This document shows, in pieces, positions 1 through 4,942 of a DNA stretch of 6,883 bases. The DNA lies in assembly GCA_022510885.1 (NCBI GenBank), contig JAFLSP010000050.1:4100-10982 (forward strand), given 5' to 3'. The notes under the pieces are model-generated. The model did no database searches, was not told the origin of the DNA, and saw nothing but the letters and a program-made list of their open reading frames with translations. The DNA comes from Treponema sp. (GTDB lineage Bacteria; Spirochaetota; Spirochaetia; Treponematales; Treponemataceae). A program made the position numbers and the translations under genes. How positions within the stretch are numbered: the first letter of the stretch is position 1; each line of letters opens with the position of its first letter.

Positions 1-3
1 ATA

Positions 4-32
4 TTGACCAAATCGCGTTTAAATCATATACT
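4..32 (+). promoter_or_regulatory. Vegetative promoter of the rplM-rpsI-recX operon
   Basis: TTGACC at 4-9 and TATACT at 27-32 are separated by exactly 17 bases. Each hexamer matches the housekeeping sigma consensus at five of six positions. Transcription would start near base 39, leaving a leader of about 98 nt before rplM. No other promoter is visible ahead of rpsI or recX, so this one probably serves all three genes. Confidence 0.8.
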
Positions 33-49
33 GATGTTCCCCGTATACG

Positions 50-109
50 CGCTGGCAACTGCTCATTGTCGGCGGCTCTGCGGCCCGGGGATGCTTGCCG
101 GGGCGCGGA
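50..109 (+). ncRNA. Structured 5' leader of rplM: two tandem hairpins, candidate L13 autoregulatory leader
   Basis: Two hairpins can be drawn by hand. Hairpin 1 pairs 50-58 with 66-74: nine consecutive pairs including two G-U, with a 7-nt loop. Hairpin 2 pairs 77-88 with 98-109: eleven pairs around one G-G mismatch, with a 9-nt loop. Together they fill most of the stretch between the predicted transcription start and the ribosome-binding site, leaving AAGGGA (125-130) single-stranded. Firmicutes carry a known L13 leader family at this position, bound by L13 to repress its own operon. Membership of that family is inferred from position and from the presence of structure; I cannot recall its consensus well enough to claim a match. 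Confidence 0.45.
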
Positions 110-136
110 CAGACTTTTGGACATAAGGGATAGACA

Positions 137-565
137 ATGAAAACCATTTTTGTACGCGATGTAGACCAGAAACGTGACTGGTACATCATTGACGCGGCGG
201 GAAAGCCGCTCGGGCGCGTTGCTGCAAAAGCCGCTTCGGTGCTCCGTGGCAAGAACAAGGCCACCTACACGCCGAACCAGGAAATGGGCGACTATGTGGT
301 CATCATCAACGCGGCGCAGGTCGCCGTTTCGGGCAACAAGGAGAACGACCATCTGTACCGCCATTATACGGGCTACGTGCGCGGCCTGCGCACCTATTCT
401 TTCAAGAAGCTGATTGAACGGAAGCCGACCGAGCCGCTCAAGCTGACTATCAACGGAATGTTGCCGAACGGGCGTCTCGGGCGCAAGATGCTCGGCAATC
501 TCAGGATTTACGCGGGCGCGGAGCATCCGCACATCGCGCAGAATCCCAAACCGCTTGAAGTCTAG
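137..565 (+). CDS. rplM: 50S ribosomal protein L13
   Basis: A 142-residue protein of normal length for L13, an early-assembly protein of the large ribosomal subunit that binds 23S rRNA. Family landmarks are visible: WYIIDAAGKPLGRVA (16-30), the LRGK segment, GDYVVIINA, NGMLPNGRLGRKML near 106-119, and the C-terminal YAGAEHPHIAQNP. The loop that usually reads HSGYPGGLK is here HTGYVRGLR, a mild divergence. The ATG start is set by AAGGGA at 125-130, six bases upstream. It is the first gene of an operon with rpsI 20 bp downstream, the usual bacterial pairing. The N-terminus (MKTIFV) and the TPNQEMGDYVV segment resemble treponemal L13 from memory, which supports a spirochaete origin without proving it. 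Confidence 0.97.
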   Translation: MKTIFVRDVDQKRDWYIIDAAGKPLGRVAAKAASVLRGKNKATYTPNQEMGDYVVIINAAQVAVSGNKENDHLYRHYTGYVRGLRTYSFKKLIERKPTEPLKLTINGMLPNGRLGRKMLGNLRIYAGAEHPHIAQNPKPLEV

Positions 566-585
566 GCAAAGGCAGGAGTTACGTT

Positions 586-984
586 ATGGCTACGATTAAG
601 AACATTGCGATTGGTACAGGAAGAAGGAAGACGGCGGTCGCGCGCGTGTTTTTGCGTGACGGCAGCGGGAAGATTGTGGTGAACGGCAAGGACGTTGCCG
701 AATACTTTGATTCCGAGGAGCAGGTGCGCACGGTGCATCGCCCGCTTTTGGTGACGAACAACGAGAACAAATTCGACATCCTTATCACGGTGGGCGGCGG
801 CGGCCTGAACGGTCAGGCATCGGCGTGTCTGCACGGCTTGAGCCGCGCGCTCTTGCAGGTTGACCCCGACAGCCGCACGTCGCTGAAGGCGAACGGCTAC
901 CTGACGCGCGACAGCCGCATGGTGGAGCGCAAGAAGTACGGTCAGCGCGGGGCGCGCCGCCGCTTCCAGTTCAGCAAGCGTTAG
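586..984 (+). CDS. rpsI: 30S ribosomal protein S9
   Basis: A 132-residue S9, the small-subunit protein whose basic C-terminal tail reaches the P-site tRNA. The N-terminal GTGRRKTAVARV motif (10-21), the glycine-rich GGGGLNGQA (70-78), the LTRDSRMVERKKYGQ block (106-120) and the terminal RRRFQFSKR are all diagnostic. The tail is complete and ends in the canonical KR. The segment that commonly reads GAIRHG is SACLHG here. The start is supported by AGGAG at 574-578 with a 7-nt spacer. The gene follows rplM by 20 bp and is followed by recX after 5 bp if recX begins at its TTG, so all three should share one transcript. Confidence 0.97.
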   Translation: MATIKNIAIGTGRRKTAVARVFLRDGSGKIVVNGKDVAEYFDSEEQVRTVHRPLLVTNNENKFDILITVGGGGLNGQASACLHGLSRALLQVDPDSRTSLKANGYLTRDSRMVERKKYGQRGARRRFQFSKR

Positions 985-989
985 GCCGA

Positions 990-1640
990 TTGCCGCAGGA
1001 CGGTGTGCGTTCTGCGGTGGAGAAGTCTTTGGAACTGTGCATACATTCGGTACGGCAGGTCGGAACGGACTGCGTGGAAATCACCAGCCGGGAAGGGCCT
1101 GCTTTTTTTGTGCGCCTGTCGTATCTGCGTGTCGTTGCGCCCGATGCCGTGTGCGAGGGGGCGGCCTTTGCTGACGAGCAGGCGGACGACATAATCCGCG
1201 CGGGGCAGGCGTTCGCCGTGGAGCAGAAGTGCGCGTCGCTGCTGGCGCGCTGCGAGCAGTGCCGCGCGGGGCTTGAGCGCAAGATGCTGCAAAAGGGCTT
1301 TGGCAAGGAGGCGATTGCCTGTGCGCTCGACTACCTGGAAGGCAGGCGGTATGTGGATGACGCGCGTTTTGCCGCCGCATGGCTGCGCAGTCATGCCGTG
1401 TCAAAATGCCAGGGGCGCGCGCGGCTGACAAGCGAGCTGCTGAGCCGGGGCATAGGCCGTGCGGTTACTGCCGCCGCCGTGGACGCTTTTTTTGCCGAAT
1501 ACGACGAGACGGATTTGTGCCGCAAGGCAATCGCCAAGGCGACCCGCGCGGGGCGCGGCGGCGACAAGCTGCTCAGGTATCTGCTCGACAGCGGCTTTTC
1601 CTACAAGATGATACGGGCGCAGCTGGCGCGCGAGCCGTAA
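990..1640 (+). CDS. recX: Regulatory protein RecX (RecA modulator)
   Basis: A 216-residue protein with the helical-repeat pattern of RecX, which binds RecA filaments and modulates recombinase activity in the cytoplasm. The diagnostic segment is YVDDARFAAAWLRSHA (121-136), followed by GRARLTSELLSRGI (142-155), matching the family pattern D-x-RFA...G-x-x-x-L-x-x-EL-x-x-(K/R)G. A third helical repeat follows at the C-terminus (LLRYLLDSGFSYKMI). The start is uncertain. TTG at 990 lies 5 bp after rpsI but has no clear Shine-Dalgarno; GTG at 1005 has AGGA (997-1000) only 4 nt upstream; GTG at 1017 is also in frame. A poor initiation site behind two strongly expressed ribosomal genes would keep RecX low. 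The protein is cysteine-rich (nine Cys, including C81, C88, C91). I recall the same order downstream of rpsI in Treponema. Confidence 0.88.
   Translation: MPQDGVRSAVEKSLELCIHSVRQVGTDCVEITSREGPAFFVRLSYLRVVAPDAVCEGAAFADEQADDIIRAGQAFAVEQKCASLLARCEQCRAGLERKMLQKGFGKEAIACALDYLEGRRYVDDARFAAAWLRSHAVSKCQGRARLTSELLSRGIGRAVTAAAVDAFFAEYDETDLCRKAIAKATRAGRGGDKLLRYLLDSGFSYKMIRAQLAREP
1055..1109 (+). terminator. Possible intragenic attenuator/terminator early in recX
   Basis: GCAGGTC (1055-1061) can pair with GGCCTGC (1096-1102): seven pairs including one G-U, followed directly by seven T (1103-1109). The 34-nt loop holds a smaller nested hairpin (1070-1076 with 1082-1087, one bulged C). This is the layout of an intrinsic terminator with a large, branched loop. 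It lies inside the recX coding region, where the T-run encodes Phe-Phe, so chance is a real alternative. A second T7 run in the same gene (1487-1493), also from Phe-Phe, has no comparable hairpin. Confidence 0.22.
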
Positions 1641-1657
1641 GCACTGCGCCGCCAATC

Positions 1658-2650
1658 CTACCAAGAAAAATAGTACGCCGGGTAAGAGATGCTCGCGCGT
1701 TCGAGCTGTTTGGTGAGCGCGTTCGTGCCGAGCGCGGACGAGAGCATTGTGCCGAACAGCGACGAGAGCGTTTCCCGGTATTCGTACTCAAAGTCCTCTA
1801 CGTCGCTGTCTTCCAGTCCTTCGTCGTCCATCATGCGCTCGATGGCCTCGTCGAACGTGCACACGCCGTCAATCAGCCCGTTTGCCGCCGCCTGCGTGGT
1901 GGTGTAGATTCTGCCGTCGGCAAGCGCGCGCACGGTCTTGTCCGTCATGTTGCGGCTCTGCGCGACGATGCCGGTGAACTGCGCGTAGGCTTCGTCGGCA
2001 ATGGACTGCATGATTGCCGCCTGCTCGTCGGTGAGCGGCTCGTCAGGGCTGAGCATCGTCTTGTTCCTGCCCGCGTGGAAGGTCTTGGTCTTGATGCCGA
2101 TGGTGTCCAGCAGTTTGGTCGCGTCAATGCTGCTGCCGAAAATCACGCCGATTGAGCCGGTCAGCCCGTTGCGGTTGCCGTAAATCTTGTCCGCCGCGCA
2201 CGAGATGTAGTAGCCGCCGCTCGCGGACATCTGCGTGATGTAGGCGTAGACGGGGCGGCCGGTGGTCTCCTTGTAGTCCATGAGCGCGAGGTAGGCTTCG
2301 TCGCTCTGGTAGACGCTGCCGCCGGGGGTGTCGAGGAAGAGCATGATGCCCGTGTTGTTCGGGTCGTCCGCGAGGTCGGCAATCGTGTCCAAGAGCCAAG
2401 CCTGGTTGTAGGTGCGGTTCGCCTCGGTGATGATGCCCGTGATGTGCAGTTTTGCGATGTAGTCGTCCTGCGGGAAGAGCCTTTTGCGCCCCGGCTTGAT
2501 GCTGCCGAACGAGAAGCCGAAGGGGCGGGGGAATGCGCCTGCCGGGCGGGATTCCTGCGCGGGGCGGAAGAACGACAGCGCCGCGCTCGCCACGGCAATG
2601 GCGGCGATGACGATAAGGACGACCAGTCCGCGTGTGTTTGTCTTTTTCAT
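1658..2650 (-). CDS. sppA: Signal peptide peptidase SppA, short membrane-anchored form (family S49)
   Basis: A 330-residue protein with a basic N-terminus and one hydrophobic segment (about 9-27), predicted to anchor a catalytic domain outside the cytoplasmic membrane. It should degrade leftover signal peptides and membrane-associated peptides by a Ser-Lys mechanism. Visible motifs are LDTPGGSV (106-113), ASGGYY with nucleophile Ser144 (143-148), LTGSIGV (163-169) and RNKTMLSP (195-202). Lys197 is the likely general base, 53 residues after the serine, close to the spacing I recall for Bacillus SppA (Ser147/Lys199). The length fits the short single-domain class, not the doubled E. coli form. 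The C-terminal part has an acidic stretch (274-292). The frame stays open further upstream, but ATG at 2650 is chosen because it carries AAGGAG and the hydrophobic anchor follows at once. The start overlaps the DUF975 stop as ATGA, indicating translational coupling. Confidence 0.92.
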   Translation of the reverse strand: MKKTNTRGLVVLIVIAAIAVASAALSFFRPAQESRPAGAFPRPFGFSFGSIKPGRKRLFPQDDYIAKLHITGIITEANRTYNQAWLLDTIADLADDPNNTGIMLFLDTPGGSVYQSDEAYLALMDYKETTGRPVYAYITQMSASGGYYISCAADKIYGNRNGLTGSIGVIFGSSIDATKLLDTIGIKTKTFHAGRNKTMLSPDEPLTDEQAAIMQSIADEAYAQFTGIVAQSRNMTDKTVRALADGRIYTTTQAAANGLIDGVCTFDEAIERMMDDEGLEDSDVEDFEYEYRETLSSLFGTMLSSALGTNALTKQLERASISYPAYYFSW

Positions 2651-3411
2651 TGTTTTTCTCCTTGTGCCGCCGGCGCAAAGTCGGCGGGCGAGAGCAGGTT
2701 GGTGGCAATCGCCGTGTTCTTGAGCGCGAAGTAGGCGTTGAGGAACGAAGCCCGCATATAGGGCTTGAGCCACAAAAGACCGACGTTGAGCAGCACGACG
2801 CTTATCTGCCGGGGGAAAGCGGGCAGGACGTTCGCTGCCCAAAGGCTGATGGTGCACGGAAGCGCGCAGAGCAGTGCCCAGCCGAAGAAACTGAGGGTCA
2901 TGGCGAACAGCTCGCCCTTATGCCCGCGCGTGATGATTTTGCTGATGTCCATCGCCTTGCGCACGCCGATGCCGGGGTTTTCGGCAAGCACGAAGAACAT
3001 CTGTGAGTAGGAGAACATCTTGACGATGCCCGGAATGACGAACAGCAGCGACCACAGGAACGTCCACAGCGCGAACCACAGTCCGCCGAGCGCGCCCGCA
3101 AGCCAGTCGGAAAGCCCGTGCAGAAAGTCGTCGAACGTCGCCTTTTCGCCCGTGCGCGCGAGTTTCAGGTAGACGTGCGTCTGCGCGAGGGCAAGGATTC
3201 CCCCGATGCCGATGATGAGCACCGTGAGCGCGTTCGCCTGGTGCAAGACGTACACCGCGCCCGCCGTGGCGGTATAGGTGCGCGTTCCTTTGGTGAGCAG
3301 ACCGAGCATGGTCATCAGCACGCTCACGATGAGCGTCATCACCACGGGGAACGCCCACTTGCCGCGCAGTTGCGCCCGCGCGGCGGCCTTGTAGGTTGGT
3401 CGGTCAAACAT
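2647..3411 (-). CDS. DUF975 family multi-pass membrane protein
   Basis: A 254-residue, strongly hydrophobic protein with about five or six membrane segments (roughly 18-38, 49-76, 103-130, 166-188 and 203-217). The C-terminal half carries the DUF975 pattern: FVIPGIVKMFSYSQMFFVLAE (124-144), RKAMDISKIITRGHKGELF (151-169), SFFGWALLCALP (174-185) and LKPYMRASFLNAYF (215-228). No biochemical function is established for this family to my knowledge, so none is assigned. The ATG at 3411 has GAGGAG (3417-3422) five bases upstream. The start overlaps the CYTH gene by 8 bp and the stop overlaps sppA by 4 bp, so all three are almost certainly one coupled operon. A role as membrane partner or substrate presenter of SppA would parallel Bacillus, where SppA works with the membrane protein YteJ, but that is inference. 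Confidence 0.88.
   Translation of the reverse strand: MFDRPTYKAAARAQLRGKWAFPVVMTLIVSVLMTMLGLLTKGTRTYTATAGAVYVLHQANALTVLIIGIGGILALAQTHVYLKLARTGEKATFDDFLHGLSDWLAGALGGLWFALWTFLWSLLFVIPGIVKMFSYSQMFFVLAENPGIGVRKAMDISKIITRGHKGELFAMTLSFFGWALLCALPCTISLWAANVLPAFPRQISVVLLNVGLLWLKPYMRASFLNAYFALKNTAIATNLLSPADFAPAAQGEKQ
2658..2663 (-). promoter_or_regulatory. Ribosome-binding site that fixes the sppA start
   Basis: On the minus strand the sequence is AAGGAG, then seven bases, then ATG at 2650. It lies inside the last codons of the DUF975 gene, whose TGA overlaps the ATG (ATGA). This strong site decides against the longer in-frame reading that would begin near 2857. Confidence 0.85.
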
Positions 3412-3973
3412 CGGAACTCCTCGCCGCGTCTTGCAGCATATCTCGGTAGTAGCGGCTTTCTATCTTGTCGGCGGGAATGCCGGTCTTTGCCAGCAGCGCG
3501 CGCAGCCGCTCCTGCGCGTGCCGGACGGTCTCCGCGTCGTCCGTCTCCGCAAGCAGCTCGATTTCAAGGAAGTCGCCGAGCGGCGGCACGTCGCACAGCT
3601 CGAACAGCGCGTCCTCGTGCCGCCACTGCATGACGCGCTTGGTCTTGGTGAGCGAGACGGAAAATCCGCTGTCGGCAAGGAGCGTTTCCGCCGCCTCGGG
3701 CGCGGACAGTTCGCATTCCTTTTCGTCGTTCACCTCGGTCTCCGTGCCGTCCGCCGCGATTCGCCGTTCCTTGCGCTTGTACGTGAGCAGGAACCGCTCG
3801 CCCGCCGCCGAGGATTCGCGCCGGATGCGCGCGCTAATCGTCCTGTCCTGCCGCCGCAGCGCGTAGTAGGTGTCGTGCTTTTCGACTTCGCCGCAGGGCG
3901 TGGCAAAGGCGGCGAGCGCGGCGGCGACGGCGGCACGGTCGTCCACGCGCGCTTTCAGCTCGATTTCGTACAT
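3404..3973 (-). CDS. CYTH domain protein (class IV adenylate cyclase / triphosphatase-like)
   Basis: A 189-residue protein that is essentially one CYTH domain: an eight-stranded tunnel that binds a triphosphate substrate and divalent metal. The signature ExExK is EIELK (3-7). Paired acidic and basic residues recur as the fold requires: R48 and R51, KRKERR (66-71), E86 and E88, KTKR (110-113), and FLEIEL (135-140). The C-terminal SRYYRDML (173-180) matches the conserved tyrosine segment of CyaB-like members. Family members make cAMP or hydrolyse thiamine triphosphate or inorganic triphosphate; the sequence alone does not say which. The frame is open far upstream, but ATG at 3973 is chosen because ExExK must lie at the N-terminus and the remainder is antisense to the epimerase gene. 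No Shine-Dalgarno precedes it; a -10 element six bases upstream suggests a leaderless mRNA. Confidence 0.88.
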   Translation of the reverse strand: MYEIELKARVDDRAAVAAALAAFATPCGEVEKHDTYYALRRQDRTISARIRRESSAAGERFLLTYKRKERRIAADGTETEVNDEKECELSAPEAAETLLADSGFSVSLTKTKRVMQWRHEDALFELCDVPPLGDFLEIELLAETDDAETVRHAQERLRALLAKTGIPADKIESRYYRDMLQDAARSSDV

Positions 3974-3979
3974 GGGGCT

Positions 3980-3988
3980 ATGATAGCA
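3980..3988 (-). promoter_or_regulatory. Extended -10 promoter of the CYTH-DUF975-sppA operon, leaderless
   Basis: On the minus strand TGC is followed by TATCAT, an extended -10 element with five of six consensus bases (hexamer at 3980-3985). Six bases separate it from the ATG at 3973, so the first transcribed base should fall at or next to the start codon. No good -35 is visible at the expected distance, which the TGn extension can compensate for. Confidence 0.6.
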
Positions 3989-4003
3989 TATTTTCCCGCT
4001 TTG

Positions 4004-4012
4004 TGGTACACT
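4004..4012 (+). promoter_or_regulatory. Extended -10 promoter of the aldose epimerase gene, leaderless
   Basis: TGG followed by TACACT (hexamer at 4007-4012) is an extended -10 element. The ATG begins at 4019, six bases after the hexamer, so transcription should start at or beside the start codon. There is no Shine-Dalgarno in the 45-bp intergenic space and no convincing -35. The element mirrors the one serving the CYTH gene on the other strand. Confidence 0.6.
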
Positions 4013-4018
4013 GTGCGC

Positions 4019-4942
4019 ATGACGATTACGCTGAAAAATACGAAGTTTGAGGCCGTGCTGAGCACGCACGGCGCGGAACTGACCGCCCTGCGCGGCGCGG
4101 ACGGCACGCAGTACGTGTTCGAGGGGCCGGAGAGCGTGTGGAAATACCACGCGCCGGTGCTGTTCCCGCACGTGGGCAGGATTAAGGACGGGTTCTACAC
4201 CTGGCAGGGCAAGGAATTCCACCTGGTGAACAACGGCATGAGCCGCGACATGGAGCACCGCCTCGTCGAGCAGACGGACACGGCGGCGACGTTCGAGCTG
4301 ACCGAGGGCGCGGAGACCGCCGACAAATTCCCGTGGAAGTTCAGTTTGAGGACGCACTACGCGCTGACCGACAGCGGGCTGACGTTCACGACGACCGTCA
4401 CGAACACGGACGCGACGACGATGCAGTTCAGCCTCGGCTCGCACACGGCGTTCTGCTGCCCGCGCAACACCGACCCCGCCGGCACGACCAACGCCGACTA
4501 CCAGTACGAATTTGAGCGGCGCGAGCCGCTGACCCAGGTGCTTTTGAATGATGCCGCGCAGCTCGCGGCGGACGCGGACGGAACCGCGCCCTGCACCAGG
4601 CCCTACGGCGAGAAAGACGCGGGCGTCATTCCGATTGGCGCGGACGGCTTCGGCAACGGGCATTTCTTCACCGCGTTCACCTCGTCCTGGGTCGGCCTGC
4701 GCAACAAGAAGGACGGCTCGCTCGTCAGGGTGAACTGCGCGGGCTATCCCTACCTCATGGTGTGGCAGGGCGGGAACGGCGCGTCGGGCGTGGCGGGCAG
4801 CGGCTTCAACTGCATCGAGCCGTGGTACGGCACCGCCGACGCGGAGAACACCGACCACGCATGGGAGCACAAGGGCGCTCTGATTGCGCTGGAGCCGGGC
4901 GCGTCCTTCACCGCCGACCAGTCGATTACGATAGAGCGGTAG
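4019..4942 (+). CDS. Aldose 1-epimerase (mutarotase) family protein
   Basis: A 307-residue protein of the galactose mutarotase-like beta-sandwich fold, closest by eye to the LacX/YphB-type group. Family members interconvert alpha and beta anomers of free or phosphorylated sugars in the cytoplasm. Visible motifs are LFPHVGRIKDGFY (48-60), the catalytic-acid region SLGSHTAF (138-145) with His142, and CIEPWYG (265-271) with Glu267 as the likely general base. The first substrate-binding histidine, normally in an HG-F-x-R motif, is replaced: residues 72-77 read NGMSRD, so Asn72 stands where His is expected. This may alter substrate or lower activity. The in-frame sequence upstream of 4019 is antisense to the CYTH gene and is not part of this protein; MTITLKN begins at a typical family N-terminus. 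The stop overlaps the convergent dus gene by 17 bp. The physiological sugar cannot be told from context. Confidence 0.88.
   Translation: MTITLKNTKFEAVLSTHGAELTALRGADGTQYVFEGPESVWKYHAPVLFPHVGRIKDGFYTWQGKEFHLVNNGMSRDMEHRLVEQTDTAATFELTEGAETADKFPWKFSLRTHYALTDSGLTFTTTVTNTDATTMQFSLGSHTAFCCPRNTDPAGTTNADYQYEFERREPLTQVLLNDAAQLAADADGTAPCTRPYGEKDAGVIPIGADGFGNGHFFTAFTSSWVGLRNKKDGSLVRVNCAGYPYLMVWQGGNGASGVAGSGFNCIEPWYGTADAENTDHAWEHKGALIALEPGASFTADQSITIER

Noticed and set aside
77..120. Second leader hairpin of rplM as an intrinsic terminator
   Set aside because: Only four Ts follow, several bases after the stem, which is too weak for termination; a protein-binding or translational role is more likely.
19..264. 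81-codon minus-strand frame over the rplM promoter and leader
   Set aside because: It covers a consensus promoter, a structured leader and the start of rplM; no family pattern is visible.
981..1394. 137-codon minus-strand frame antisense to recX
   Set aside because: No domain, no ribosome-binding site of note, and the opposite strand encodes a clear RecX.
1487..1493. Second T7 run in recX as a terminator
   Set aside because: No stable hairpin ends just before it; the Ts are simply two Phe codons preceded by the last base of the alanine codon context.
1379..2155. 258-codon plus-strand frame across the recX/sppA junction
   Set aside because: It runs out of frame through recX and antisense through the SppA catalytic domain, and no recognisable family pattern appears in its translation.
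2651..2857. Longer N-terminus for SppA
   Set aside because: It would overlap the conserved DUF975 C-terminus out of frame and bury the hydrophobic anchor. The ATG at 2650 has an ideal AAGGAG.
3431..4018. Plus-strand in-frame extension upstream of the epimerase ATG
   Set aside because: It is antisense to the CYTH gene, and the epimerase family N-terminus begins at 4019, where a -10 element directly precedes it.
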